DNA of 64,000 bases from Bacteroidales bacterium. Its GTDB lineage: Bacteria > Bacteroidota > Bacteroidia > Bacteroidales > F082. The translations under genes were made by a program, and so were the position numbers. Within the stretch, counting starts at the first letter, position 1, and every line of letters begins with the position of its first letter. A model generated the notes under the pieces. That model was given only the letters and a program-made list of their open reading frames with translations, made no database searches and was not told the DNA's origin. Of this stretch, positions 51,626 through 60,881 are shown in pieces. The stretch is from assembly GCA_017539045.1 (NCBI GenBank), contig JAFYHS010000007.1, forward strand, positions 1-64,000, read 5' to 3'.

Positions 51626-52581
51626 TATTGCATAGCTAACGAGAACCACATGAAACCGATGTAGCCCAACGTCAGGAAGGCGCCTTCCCAACGTGAGATC
51701 TTTCTTCCCTTGCCTGTGAAGACGAACAAAAGCATGAGGATGTTGGCGGCAAAGAGAATCATGAGCTGATGGTTCATCATGGGTTCGAAAGGCAGCGGTG
51801 TGATGATGGAGCTGACACCCAGCACCATGAAGATATTCAAGATGTTTGAGCCCAATACATTGCCAATGGCGATGCCGGAATTCTTTTTCAGGGCAGCCAC
51901 TATGGAGGTGATGAGCTCAGGCAACGAAGTGGCAGTGGCGACTACGGTGAGTCCGATGGTGCTATCGCTCATGCCCCAGTTATGGGCAAGGATTTGGGCA
52001 TTGCGTGAGACCAGTTCGCCACCAGCATACAACCCAATGACACCAGCCACGAGAGCAAGGATGGTCTTACCCCAAGGCATGGCTTCTTGCACGTTCTCGG
52101 TTTCTTCTTTTGGGTCGTTTTTTAGCATGGTCAGCAGCAAATAGGCGAAGCCCATTAGCAAGAGGGCGATGCCTTCGATCCAGTTGATGGTACGCGCCTG
52201 TTTTGTGAAGAAGTAATTAGCCATCAACGTGATGGCGAGGGTGGCGACAAATCCCGCTGGAATATCGCGACGGATGGAGATGCGGTTCACGTCGATAGGC
52301 CAGATGAGGGCACTCACTCCAAGGATGAGGAGTATGTTCATCGTGTTGCTGCCGATGATATTGCCGATGGCAAGGCCGGGGTTGCCTTTCGCGCAGGAGA
52401 ACACGTTGACAATCATCTCAGGCAACGAGGTGCCGAAGGCCACAATAGTCAAGCCGATGATAAGGGGCGACAGCTTGGCACGGATGCCCACACTGGTGGC
52501 TCCGTTGACGAGCCAGTTGGCGCCTAAAATCAAGGCGACAAAGCCGACGATGAGTAATAATAAGGGTATTAGCGATGCCAT
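51625..52581 (-). CDS. Na+/Ca2+ exchanger family protein (YrbG-like)
   Basis: 318 aa from ATG 52581 (MASLIPLLLLIVGF). Two inverted alpha repeats are clear: GTSLPEMIVNVFSCAKGNPGLAIGN and ATSLPELITSIVAALKKNSGIAIGN, each followed by GSN. Ten helices expected. Exchanges calcium (or another cation) for sodium or protons. It starts 1 nt after the yggS stop, so it shares that operon. Confidence 0.93.
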   Translation of the reverse strand: MASLIPLLLLIVGFVALILGANWLVNGATSVGIRAKLSPLIIGLTIVAFGTSLPEMIVNVFSCAKGNPGLAIGNIIGSNTMNILLILGVSALIWPIDVNRISIRRDIPAGFVATLAITLMANYFFTKQARTINWIEGIALLLMGFAYLLLTMLKNDPKEETENVQEAMPWGKTILALVAGVIGLYAGGELVSRNAQILAHNWGMSDSTIGLTVVATATSLPELITSIVAALKKNSGIAIGNVLGSNILNIFMVLGVSSIITPLPFEPMMNHQLMILFAANILMLLFVFTGKGRKISRWEGAFLTLGYIGFMWFSLAMQ

Positions 52582-52582
52582 C

Positions 52583-53254
52583 TTATACGTTATAATTTCT
52601 AGCTCCAAAAATCTTGCTTCCCACACGAACTAATGTCGCGCCTTCCTCCACGGCAATGGGATAGTCGTCCGACATACCCATCGAGATCTCCTTGAATTGG
52701 GACTGGTCGGTGAAATACTTGACTTTCAAGGTGTCGAAAATCTTTTTAAGGTGTTTGAATTCCTTGCGGACTTCAGCCTCGTCGTCAGTGAAGGTGGCCA
52801 TGCCCATAACGCCGCAGATGCGCACGTTTTGCATTTGTTTGAACTCATCCGACTCAAGCAGCTGTTGGGCTTCCTCCATGTCAAGGCCGAACTTGGTCTC
52901 CTCCATTGCAATATGGAATTGCAGCAGGCAGTCCACCACACGATCGTGTTTCTTGGCTTCCTTGTTGACGGCTTCCAAGAGGTTTGCTGAGTCGATGCTG
53001 TGGATGAGCGTGACGAAGGGGATGATATATTTGATTTTGTTGGTCTGCAAATGGCCGATGAAGTGCCATTGGATGTCGGCAGGCAGTACCTCATGCTTGT
53101 CGCGCATCTCGAGGGCATGATTTTCGCCAAAGATACGCTGCCCTGCGTCGTAGGCTTCCTGCAAGTCGCTGACGGGCTTGGTCTTGCTGACGGCCACCAA
53201 AGTCACTGACTTGGGTAGCGTCGCTCTAATTTTTTCCAAGTTTTCCTTAATCAT
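52583..53254 (-). CDS. YggS family PLP homeostasis protein
   Basis: 223 aa PROSC/YggS. The PLP lysine is in TLVAVSKTKPVSDLQ; FGENHALEMRDKHE, WHFIGHLQTNKIKY, GLDMEEAQ and SMGMSDDYPIAVEEGATLVRVGS follow as expected for a complete TIM-barrel. Binds and buffers pyridoxal phosphate rather than catalysing. Confidence 0.94.
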   Translation of the reverse strand: MIKENLEKIRATLPKSVTLVAVSKTKPVSDLQEAYDAGQRIFGENHALEMRDKHEVLPADIQWHFIGHLQTNKIKYIIPFVTLIHSIDSANLLEAVNKEAKKHDRVVDCLLQFHIAMEETKFGLDMEEAQQLLESDEFKQMQNVRICGVMGMATFTDDEAEVRKEFKHLKKIFDTLKVKYFTDQSQFKEISMGMSDDYPIAVEEGATLVRVGSKIFGARNYNV

Positions 53255-53274
53255 AGTTCAATGATTTGAATGTG

Positions 53275-53282
53275 CAAAAATA
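53275..53282 (-). promoter_or_regulatory. -7 element for yggS
   Basis: TATTTTTG on the minus strand ends 20 nt before the ATG at 53254; divergent from the ffh promoter. Confidence 0.6.
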
Positions 53283-53335
53283 GTGAATCCTATCAATTCA
53301 ACGGTCAAACATTTCAACAATTAAACAATAATTCT

Positions 53336-53343
53336 TACCTTTG
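53336..53343 (+). promoter_or_regulatory. -7 element for the ffh operon
   Basis: TACCTTTG ends 20 nt before the ATG at 53364. Confidence 0.6.
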
Positions 53344-53363
53344 CACCCAAATTTTTGAGAATT

Positions 53364-54698
53364 ATGTTTGAAGGTTTAAGCGAAAAACTAGAACGCTCGT
53401 TCAAAGTCCTTAGAGGACAAGCTTTTATCACGGAAGTCAATATTGCCGACACGATGAAGGAAATCCGTCGCGCCCTGTTGGACGCCGACGTCAGCTATAA
53501 GATTGCCAAGGATGTCACCAACAACATCAAGGAGAAGGCTCTCGGCCAAGAGATTCTCACCTCGGTGAAGCCGGGCGACATGATGGTCAAGATCGTCCAC
53601 GATGAGTTGGCTGAACTGATGGGCGGTGAGGCTGTCGACATCAACTTGAAAGGTCAGCCGAGCATCATCTTGATCGCAGGTCTTCAGGGTTCTGGTAAGA
53701 CCACTTTCTCCGCCAAGTTGGCTTCCTATCTGAAGCGCAAACGCAGCAAGCAAGTGCTGTTGGTGGCTGGCGACGTGTATCGTCCCGCCGCTATTGAGCA
53801 ATTGAAAGTGCTCGGCCAACAGGTAGAGGTCGAGGTATATAGTGAGGAAGGCAACAAGAATCCTGTTGAGATCGCACAGCATGCCATTGAGCACGCCAAG
53901 GCTCAAGGCAAGAATGTGGTCATCATTGATACCGCCGGTCGTCTGGCCGTTGACGAGGAGATGATGAACGAGATCGCCAACATCAAGGAGGCTGTGAAAC
54001 CGCATGAGACTTTGTTTGTGGTCGACTCAATGACGGGTCAGGATGCCGTGAACACGGCCAAGGCCTTCAATGACCGTTTGGACTTCGACGGCGTGGTGCT
54101 GACCAAGTTGGATGGCGACACCCGTGGTGGTGCAGCCCTCACCATCCGCACGGTGGTGGAGAAGCCCATCAAGTTCGTGGGTATCGGCGAAAAGATGGAT
54201 GCCTTGGATGTGTTCCATCCCAAACGTATGGCCGACCGTATCCTCGGCATGGGCGACATCGTCTCTCTCGTGGAACGTGCCCAAGAGCAGTTCGACGAAG
54301 AAGAAGCCAGAAAGCTGCAGAAGAAACTTGCCAAAAACGAATTCAACTATAACGACTTCCTGAAACAGATCCAGCAAATCAAGAAGATGGGTAACTTGAA
54401 GGATCTCGCCAGCATGATTCCTGGCATGGACAAGGCCATGAAGGGAGAGGAGATTGACGACGATGCCTTCAAGAGCATCGAGGCCATCATCTATTCGATG
54501 ACGCCGCAGGAACGCGAGAACCCGAAGCTGCTCAACGGCACGCGCCGCAAACGTATCGCCGACGGTAGTGGCACTAGCATCGTTGAGGTGAACCGTCTTG
54601 TAAAGCAGTTTGAGGAGACCTCGAAAATGATGCGCATGATGACCACCGGTGGTGGCAAAAAGATGTTGCGCATGGCTGGAGCAATGAAACGCAGATAA
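53364..54698 (+). CDS. ffh: Signal recognition particle protein Ffh
   Basis: 444 aa from ATG 53364 (MFEGLSEKLERSFKVLRG). GTPase with N domain, G1 GLQGSGKTTFSAKLA, G3 DTAGRL, G4 TKLDGDTRGGAAL, and an M domain with GTRRKRIADGSGTSIVEVNRLVKQF binding SRP RNA. Co-translational targeting of membrane proteins. First gene of a five-gene operon; folD follows after 13 nt. Confidence 0.97.
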   Translation: MFEGLSEKLERSFKVLRGQAFITEVNIADTMKEIRRALLDADVSYKIAKDVTNNIKEKALGQEILTSVKPGDMMVKIVHDELAELMGGEAVDINLKGQPSIILIAGLQGSGKTTFSAKLASYLKRKRSKQVLLVAGDVYRPAAIEQLKVLGQQVEVEVYSEEGNKNPVEIAQHAIEHAKAQGKNVVIIDTAGRLAVDEEMMNEIANIKEAVKPHETLFVVDSMTGQDAVNTAKAFNDRLDFDGVVLTKLDGDTRGGAALTIRTVVEKPIKFVGIGEKMDALDVFHPKRMADRILGMGDIVSLVERAQEQFDEEEARKLQKKLAKNEFNYNDFLKQIQQIKKMGNLKDLASMIPGMDKAMKGEEIDDDAFKSIEAIIYSMTPQERENPKLLNGTRRKRIADGSGTSIVEVNRLVKQFEETSKMMRMMTTGGGKKMLRMAGAMKRR

Positions 54699-54711
54699 TT
54701 TTTAATACACT

Positions 54712-55596
54712 ATGGATAACAAGATAATCGACGGCAAAGCCGTTTCCGAACAGATTAAGAAAGAAATCGCCGCTGAAGTGGCAGATATGATCGACCATGG
54801 CATTGCAGCTCCACATCTGGCAGCTGTCATCGTGGGTGAAGATGGCGCCAGCAAGACCTATGTGGCTTCGAAGGAGAAAGCCTGTCATTCGGTAGGCATG
54901 ACTTCGTCAGTGTATCGTCTTCCTGAGAGCACGACCGAAAAAGAGATGCTCGACATGGTGGAGTTCCTGAACAACGACCCCGAGATCGATGGCTACATCA
55001 TTCAACTGCCTTTGCCGAAGCATATTGACGAGAACAAGGTCATCAATGCCATCAAACCTTCAAAGGATGTGGATGGTTTCACCAGCGTTAACGCGGGCCG
55101 TATGCAACTGGGACATCCTTGCTTTATTCCTGCCACGCCCAATGGCATCATGGAGCTCATCAAGCGCTCTGGCGTCGAAACGGTGGGAAAGAACGTGGTG
55201 GTGCTGGGCCGTTCCAACATCGTGGGCACGCCTATGGCCATCCTGATGTCGCGCAAGGGCATTGACGCTACCGTTACTATGTGCCACAGCCGCACCAAGA
55301 ACCTGCCCGAGATTGCACGTCAGGCTGATATCCTCATTGCCGCCATTGGAAAGCAGGGCTTCGTGACTGCCGATATGGTGAAACCTGGTGCTGTGGTCAT
55401 CGACGTGGGTATCCACCGCATCGAAGACGCATCCAGCCCGAAGGGTTATAAGATCATGGGTGATGTGGACTATGACGAGGTTTACAAAGTGGCCTCCAAG
55501 ATCACTCCAGTTCCCGGTGGTGTGGGCCCCATGACCATCGTGTCGCTGCTGCAAAACACCTTGAAAGCCGCCAAAGGCGAGGTCTATCCCAAATGA
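54712..55596 (+). CDS. folD: Bifunctional methylene-THF dehydrogenase/methenyl-THF cyclohydrolase
   Basis: 294 aa. ASKTYVASKEKACHSVGM carries the cyclohydrolase YxxxK (Y and K), QLPLPKHIDENKVINAI and KDVDGFT line the folate site, and GRSNIVGTPMAILM is the NADP loop. Interconverts one-carbon folates. Its stop overlaps the next ATG (55593), so translation is coupled to an exported propeller protein of unrelated function. Confidence 0.96.
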   Translation: MDNKIIDGKAVSEQIKKEIAAEVADMIDHGIAAPHLAAVIVGEDGASKTYVASKEKACHSVGMTSSVYRLPESTTEKEMLDMVEFLNNDPEIDGYIIQLPLPKHIDENKVINAIKPSKDVDGFTSVNAGRMQLGHPCFIPATPNGIMELIKRSGVETVGKNVVVLGRSNIVGTPMAILMSRKGIDATVTMCHSRTKNLPEIARQADILIAAIGKQGFVTADMVKPGAVVIDVGIHRIEDASSPKGYKIMGDVDYDEVYKVASKITPVPGGVGPMTIVSLLQNTLKAAKGEVYPK

Positions 55597-56516
55597 TGAT
55601 GAGAAGGGCACTATTGGTCGGCTTGCTACTGCTTACCCTCCTCGCTCATGCTCAAGAGGAAGGCAAGGCGGGCTTTACCCCATTGTTTACCCCTATTCTG
55701 AAGTCGGAGTTGCCTGAGGAGGTGAGAGAGACCTCGGGACTCTTTTTCCATAATGGCCGCCTATGGACCCACAACGATAGCGGTGGCAAACCTATCCTGT
55801 TTGTCCTCGACACCACGTCTTTTGAGGTGGTTCAGAGAATCACGCTGTCCCATGCCAAGAACAAGGACTGGGAAGATGTTTGCACCGATGGCGAGAATGT
55901 TTATGTCGGCGACTTCGGCAACAACAAAGGGAAAAGGAAAAACCTGAGAATCTACACCTTCCCACTTTCAGCCCTCCCGGCGGAAGGCGACGCCACCGTT
56001 GATGTTGACTCCATCACCTTCCGATTTGGTGACCAGACGAATTTTGTCCATAAAAAACAAGAGCATGACTACGACTGCGAGACCATGTTCGCTACAGAGG
56101 ATTGTATCTATCTCTTCAGCAAGGGTTGGGCAACGGGGACGACACGGATGTACCGTCTCCCCAAAACGCCAGGCGATTATGTGGCCGAAGTTGTCAATGG
56201 CTTCGACTCACAAGGCCTTTTGACGGGCGCCGACTATGACAGGGAGAATCATATCCTTGTGTTGGTGGGTTATGTTAAGGATGTCTGGAAGCCTTTCATG
56301 TATCTTATCTTCGACTTTGATGAGAATGGCGTGAAACTTGATAATCGTAGGTTTGAGATGCCACAACTTACCGGTGCTCAAACGGAAGGCGTATGTTTCT
56401 TAGATGACGGGCGTTGTTTCGTTTCCGCTGAGACTTCTCCGACCATGACTTCGAGGGTGTTTGTGGCAGATTTCCGCAAATGGATTGAGAAAGAGCTGAA
56501 AAACAAGAAACAGTGA
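55593..56516 (+). CDS. Exported beta-propeller protein (SdiA-regulated/phytase-like)
   Basis: 307 aa, signal peptide (LTLLAHAQ). Repeats such as ETSGLFFHNGRLWTHNDSGG, DWEDVCTDGENVYVGDFGNN and LLTGADYDRENHILVLVGY match the esterase-like phytase/SdiA-regulated propeller group. No clear catalytic site. The next gene begins at GTG 56513 overlapping its TGA, pointing to joint action with that OmpA-like protein at the cell surface. Confidence 0.75.
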   Translation: MMMRRALLVGLLLLTLLAHAQEEGKAGFTPLFTPILKSELPEEVRETSGLFFHNGRLWTHNDSGGKPILFVLDTTSFEVVQRITLSHAKNKDWEDVCTDGENVYVGDFGNNKGKRKNLRIYTFPLSALPAEGDATVDVDSITFRFGDQTNFVHKKQEHDYDCETMFATEDCIYLFSKGWATGTTRMYRLPKTPGDYVAEVVNGFDSQGLLTGADYDRENHILVLVGYVKDVWKPFMYLIFDFDENGVKLDNRRFEMPQLTGAQTEGVCFLDDGRCFVSAETSPTMTSRVFVADFRKWIEKELKNKKQ

Positions 56517-58168
56517 AAAGAGCCATCCTCATAGTATTTGCTTTATTGTCGCTCGTATCCGTGGCTTTTTCGCAGCCGTCGAAGAAAGCCGTGAAAGCTT
56601 ATGAGTCGGCAGAGGAGGCCTTTTTGAAACGAGACTACACAAAGGCTTACCAACACGTCCTCAAAGCCATCGTCGAAGACCCAAACTATGCCGAAGCCTG
56701 GCTGTTGGAAGGTGAGATTGGGATGGAGACTAAGGACTATGACATGGCCATTCTGGGTTATGAGAAAGCCTTGGCATGCGATTCAATGTTGTTTCCTCCT
56801 GCCGCCATCACCTTGGCACGTCTTTATGATGCCCGAGGAAACTACAAACGCGAGGCGGTCTTGTTGCGTTGGTATCAGTCGAGGGCTTCAGGCAATGCAG
56901 CCAATGATGCCACCGTGGCCGAACTGCTCGAGTTGGCAAGGTTTCGCGATGAGGCCGTCAGCCATCCTGTAGCGTTCGACCCTGAGAATATGGGATCCGA
57001 AATCAACAGTGCTGACGACGAGTATGTCAACGCACTGACGTTTTATGGCAACCAGCTAATGCTCACCCGAAAGATGAATCGAGGTAACGGGTATTATGAG
57101 GAAGAGATTTATGTGTCGCAGAAGGCTGATGATGGCTGGACTACACCAGAACCATTGTCGTTTGAGTCCTTTCCCGATGGTATTGACCCGGGTGCGGCTT
57201 TCCTTTCAGCCGACGGTTCGAAACTGTATCTGACTGGATGCGGCTGGGGCCGCGATAGCGGTTGCGACCTCTATGTGTCGCATTGGGGCTTGAACCAATG
57301 GTCGATGCCGCGAAAGATAGAGGGTAGCATCAACACTGGAAGTTGGGAGTCGCAGCCTTGTGTGAGTGCCGACGGTAAGGAGCTCTACTTCGTTTCGCGG
57401 CGCAATGGCAATGCTGACATCTATTGCAGCCGGCGCAATGCCGACCGTAGCTGGGGCGAGCCACAGAATCTTGGGGCACCTATCAATTCCAAAGGCAACG
57501 AAATGGCTCCTTTCCTGCATCCCGACGGACGGACGCTCTATTTCTCTTCCGACAAGCACATCGGCATGGGTGGCTTCGATTTGTTTATGAGCCGCAGGGG
57601 AGAGGATGGCAGGTGGCAAGACCCCGTCAACCTTGGTTTCCCCATTAATACCCAAGGCGACGAAATCAACTTCTTCGTGGCAGCTGACGGCAAGACGGCC
57701 TTCATTTCTTCGCAACGTGAAGGCGGTCAAGGCGGTTATGATATCTATGCGTTCGAACTGCCTGAAGAAATCCGTTCCGACTCGGCCAACTACTTCTCCA
57801 ACGTGGATGTGACTGAACTTTCACCAGGTGATGCCATTGTGCTCCAGAACATACAGTTTGAGTTTAACAGCTCGGCTTTGACAGGAGACTCCCAATCAGG
57901 TATTGAGATCCTTTCGACGTTCCTCAAGCGCAATCCGGAACTTAGGGTTGAACTGGCTGGCCATACCGACGATGTGGGTAATGCCAACTACAATCTGAAG
58001 CTTTCGTCCGACCGTGCCGAGGTTGTCCGTCAGGCATTGATTGCCAATGGGATTGAGGAAAACCGACTGATCGCGAAAGGCTATGGTGCCACCAAACCGT
58101 TGTGGCCCAACGACAGCGACGAACACCGCGCCTTGAACCGTAGGACAGAAATGATAATAATAGATTGA
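56513..58168 (+). CDS. TPR-PD40-OmpA peptidoglycan-associated outer-membrane protein
   Basis: 551 aa from GTG 56513. Signal peptide (VAFSQ), N-terminal TPRs (about 25-130), WD40-like PD40 propeller (about 170-410; blades such as ADGKELYFVSRRNGNADIY and DGRTLYFSSDKHIGMGGFDLF), and an OmpA C-terminal domain (about 440-550; ELAGHTDDVGNANYNLKLSSDRAE). This is the plan of T9SS PorE but lacks the carboxypeptidase-regulatory domain between PD40 and OmpA, so it is not called porE. It should bind peptidoglycan. Confidence 0.87.
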   Translation: MKRAILIVFALLSLVSVAFSQPSKKAVKAYESAEEAFLKRDYTKAYQHVLKAIVEDPNYAEAWLLEGEIGMETKDYDMAILGYEKALACDSMLFPPAAITLARLYDARGNYKREAVLLRWYQSRASGNAANDATVAELLELARFRDEAVSHPVAFDPENMGSEINSADDEYVNALTFYGNQLMLTRKMNRGNGYYEEEIYVSQKADDGWTTPEPLSFESFPDGIDPGAAFLSADGSKLYLTGCGWGRDSGCDLYVSHWGLNQWSMPRKIEGSINTGSWESQPCVSADGKELYFVSRRNGNADIYCSRRNADRSWGEPQNLGAPINSKGNEMAPFLHPDGRTLYFSSDKHIGMGGFDLFMSRRGEDGRWQDPVNLGFPINTQGDEINFFVAADGKTAFISSQREGGQGGYDIYAFELPEEIRSDSANYFSNVDVTELSPGDAIVLQNIQFEFNSSALTGDSQSGIEILSTFLKRNPELRVELAGHTDDVGNANYNLKLSSDRAEVVRQALIANGIEENRLIAKGYGATKPLWPNDSDEHRALNRRTEMIIID

Positions 58169-58170
58169 AT

Positions 58171-58884
58171 ATGAAGAAACTAACTTTGCTAATTGCTACT
58201 GCTATCTTGATGTCGTCTTGTGTGAAGACCAAGGAACCAACCCGTTTTTCGATTTTGGGCGATAGCTATTCCGCTTTTGACGGTTATGTTGATCCTGACA
58301 CCAACGACCCTTATATTCATTATCCTGAAATAGGTGTGACTGGTATTGAACAGATGTGGTGGCGTCAAGTGGCCGATTCATTGAAATGGGTGCTTGACCA
58401 TAATAATTCGTTTTCGGGCTCTTTGGTCTGCAACTACGCTGACTTTGACGGTGGGAGTTATTATGCACCCAATTCCTTCATCCGTCGTATGAATAACCTG
58501 GGCAATCCGGATGTGATTTTCATCCTTGGCGCAACTAACGATGTGTGGAATGGAGCGCCTTTTGGTGATTACGTTTATTCTGATTGGACCGAAGAACAGC
58601 TTTGCTCTTTCCGACCCGCATTGGCTTATATGCTTGACTATCTGAAGAGGCAACATCCCAATGCCAAGCTATATTACCTTCTTGAAACGGATCCTTGCCC
58701 TGGCGCCATCGATGCGGAAACGCGTTTGAATCTTATCGAATCGGTGCACCGTGTCACCTATCATTACAATGTGGAATGCGTTGATTTGTACGACATCCAC
58801 AAGGATTGGTGGCATCCTGATGTCGAAGGGCAAAAAGGCATTGCCGACCAAGTGCTGGAATATCTCTCGATGACTGTGCTTTAA
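58171..58884 (+). CDS. SGNH/GDSL hydrolase lipoprotein
   Basis: 237 aa from ATG 58171; a TTG at 58165 overlapping the previous stop is the alternative. Lipobox LMSSC. Block I FSILGDSYSAFDG (catalytic Ser in GDS), block III ILGATNDVWNG, and block V DIHKDWWHPDVEG with the Asp-x-x-His-like end (WHPD). Lipid-anchored esterase, probably a glycan deacetylase. Last gene of the ffh operon. Confidence 0.88.
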   Translation: MKKLTLLIATAILMSSCVKTKEPTRFSILGDSYSAFDGYVDPDTNDPYIHYPEIGVTGIEQMWWRQVADSLKWVLDHNNSFSGSLVCNYADFDGGSYYAPNSFIRRMNNLGNPDVIFILGATNDVWNGAPFGDYVYSDWTEEQLCSFRPALAYMLDYLKRQHPNAKLYYLLETDPCPGAIDAETRLNLIESVHRVTYHYNVECVDLYDIHKDWWHPDVEGQKGIADQVLEYLSMTVL

Positions 58885-59594
58885 TGCCTGAAACGGTAAC
58901 GTACCGTCAGCTCGTCATTTGATGGGGTGGGCACATCCCAATAGGGTTTCTCTGACGTTGAGTCTGTCGAATCATCATCCTCTTCATCGTCTTCTTCCCA
59001 ATGGTATACCTCTTTTTGAGGTCCTTCTTTTCTTAGGAATATGGCCAGCAGAATGCCTATGAGCGCTCCGCTGAGATGGCCTTCCCATGAAATGTTTTGT
59101 GGTATGGCCAAAGATGGGATCATGCCCCAGATGAAACTTCCGTATAGGAACACCATGATGAGGGAAATGACAATGAGCATGCGGTTGCCACGGATGAAGC
59201 CGCTGGTAATTAGGAACAAGTTGAGGCCATATACAAGGGCGCTTGCGCCGATATGTGTGGTGCTTGGGTCACCGATGCACCAGGTGAGCAGCCCACTGCC
59301 CAAATAAGTGATGAGCATCACGCGGTTGGCGAGGCTGGGATAACAATAGTATAAGGCTGTGCCAAGAACAATGATGGGGATGGTGTTGGAGAGTAGGTGT
59401 TCCCAATTACCGTGCAAGAAAGGCAGGGTAAAAATCCCAATCAACCCTTTCACGGTGTGTGGCGTTATGCCGAAGCGCCCCAAATAGATGCCGAACGACC
59501 ATTCGATCGTCTTCACCACCCACATCATTGCCACAATGATCAAGGGGATGACGAGGCTTCCCAGAAACTTTTTTCTTTCTGCTTTGTTGTCCAT
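58881..59594 (-). CDS. Rhomboid family intramembrane serine protease
   Basis: 237 aa from ATG 59594 (MDNKAERKKFLGSL). HGNWEHLLSN (61-70), catalytic S118 in HIGASALVYG and H173 in EGHLSGALIG, so the dyad is complete. Six helices, then a highly acidic cytosolic tail (about 195-215: EEDDEEDDDSTDST). Substrates unknown. Convergent with the SGNH gene, overlapping by 4 bp. Confidence 0.93.
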   Translation of the reverse strand: MDNKAERKKFLGSLVIPLIIVAMMWVVKTIEWSFGIYLGRFGITPHTVKGLIGIFTLPFLHGNWEHLLSNTIPIIVLGTALYYCYPSLANRVMLITYLGSGLLTWCIGDPSTTHIGASALVYGLNLFLITSGFIRGNRMLIVISLIMVFLYGSFIWGMIPSLAIPQNISWEGHLSGALIGILLAIFLRKEGPQKEVYHWEEDDEEDDDSTDSTSEKPYWDVPTPSNDELTVRYRFRH

Positions 59595-59655
59595 GCCTAT
59601 GGGTTCATCAAGAATCGTTCCGCTGCAAAGGTCGGAAATTTTGGCAGAGTGGCAT

Positions 59656-59686
59656 AAAAAAAGCGTCCCAGAAGGAACGCTTTTTT
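59656..59686 (-). terminator. Intrinsic terminator after gcvT
   Basis: On the minus strand 7-bp stem (one T-G pair) with 4-nt loop, A run before and seven T after. Confidence 0.82.
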
Positions 59687-59705
59687 GTGTAAAGACCACT
59701 TTCCA

Positions 59706-60821
59706 TTAAGGAAGGAACGGCATCTTGACCACAACGGCCTTGATGAGCTTGTTGCGGATCTTGATGAAGATCTCAGTGTCCTTCTTGCTGAAGGCTTTCT
59801 TCACCAGGGCGGTGCCAATGTTCTTTCCGGTGGAAGGTGACGGGCTGCCTGAGCGCACCATGCCGATGCAGTTGCCTTCGGCATCGCACACTTCGTAGCC
59901 GTTGCGCGGGATACCACGGTCGATCATCTCGAAACCGACGATCTTCTGGCTCACGCCATTGGCTTTCTGAGCGGCGAAGATTTCGCGGTTGAGGAAGTCG
60001 TTGCCGTCGACAAACTTGGTGATCCAGCCGAGACCAGCCTCGATGGGGCTGATGGTGTCGTCGATTTCGTGGCCGTAGAGGCAGAAGCCCTTTTCGAGAC
60101 GGAGGGTGTCGCGGCAGCCCAGACCAGCGGGCATGATGCCAAACTCCTTGCCAGCCTCAAACACGGCGTCCCAAACCTTCTTGGCGTGGGCGACGGGGAT
60201 GTAGATCTCGCAGCCGCCTGAGCCGGTGTAACCCGTGGTCGAGAAGATGATGTTGTCGACGCCGGCGAAGTTGATGATTTGGAAGGTGTAGTATTCCATG
60301 TCCACCACGTTGGCCTTGGTGAGCTTCTGCATGGCCTTCAGGGCGTTGGGACCTTGCACAGCCAGCTGAGCCCATTCTTCGCTTTCGTTCTTGAAGTCTT
60401 CACCGAGGGTCATGCCAAACTTCTCGGCAATCTGGCTCATCCAAGCCCAGTCCTTGTCGATGTTGGCGGCGTTGGGCACCATGAAGTAATGGTCGTCGGC
60501 GATGCGGTAGACGAGCATGTCGTCCACGATGCCGCCCTTACCGTTCGGCAGGCAGGTGTATTGCACCTTGCCATCGCCCAAAGCGGCGACGTCGTTGACG
60601 GTGCAGTACTGCATGAACTGCTTGGCCAGGGGACCTTTGGCGCGGAACTCGCCCATGTGCGACACGTCGAACACACCGACGTTGTTGCGGACGTTGTTAT
60701 GCTCTTCGACGAGGCCGGTGTATTGGATCGGCATGTCGTAACCGGCAAATTCAGCCATCTTGGCGCCCAGGTCGTGATGGATCTGGTTGTAAGGGGTCTT
60801 CTTTAATTCGATGTTTTCCAT
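59706..60821 (-). CDS. gcvT: Glycine cleavage system aminomethyltransferase (T protein)
   Basis: 371 aa from ATG 60821 (MENIELKKTPYNQIHHDLGA). Transfers the methylene group from the H protein to tetrahydrofolate. VFDVSHMGEFRAKGP, TGYTGSGGCEIYIP, GLGCRDTLRLEKGFCLYGHEI and the C-terminal GMVRSGSPSPSTGKNIG are family motifs. Other gcv genes are not adjacent. folD, which uses its product, lies 4 kb away. Confidence 0.96.
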   Translation of the reverse strand: MENIELKKTPYNQIHHDLGAKMAEFAGYDMPIQYTGLVEEHNNVRNNVGVFDVSHMGEFRAKGPLAKQFMQYCTVNDVAALGDGKVQYTCLPNGKGGIVDDMLVYRIADDHYFMVPNAANIDKDWAWMSQIAEKFGMTLGEDFKNESEEWAQLAVQGPNALKAMQKLTKANVVDMEYYTFQIINFAGVDNIIFSTTGYTGSGGCEIYIPVAHAKKVWDAVFEAGKEFGIMPAGLGCRDTLRLEKGFCLYGHEIDDTISPIEAGLGWITKFVDGNDFLNREIFAAQKANGVSQKIVGFEMIDRGIPRNGYEVCDAEGNCIGMVRSGSPSPSTGKNIGTALVKKAFSKKDTEIFIKIRNKLIKAVVVKMPFLP

Positions 60822-60860
60822 TGGTGTATTTTTAATTTTGTAGTTTGTTCTAGTCGGCGG

Positions 60861-60868
60861 CAAAGATA
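60861..60868 (-). promoter_or_regulatory. -7 element for gcvT
   Basis: TATCTTTG on the minus strand ends 39 nt before the ATG. A glycine riboswitch was looked for in this gap; there is no room for one. Confidence 0.6.
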
Positions 60869-60881
60869 GGGAAAAATGTCT

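Noticed and set aside
56513-58168. Calling the TPR-PD40-OmpA protein PorE
   Set aside because: The carboxypeptidase-regulatory-like domain between propeller and OmpA is missing and no T9SS gene is adjacent.
60822-60881. Glycine riboswitch before gcvT
   Set aside because: The leader from the -7 element is about 40 nt, far too short for the aptamer.
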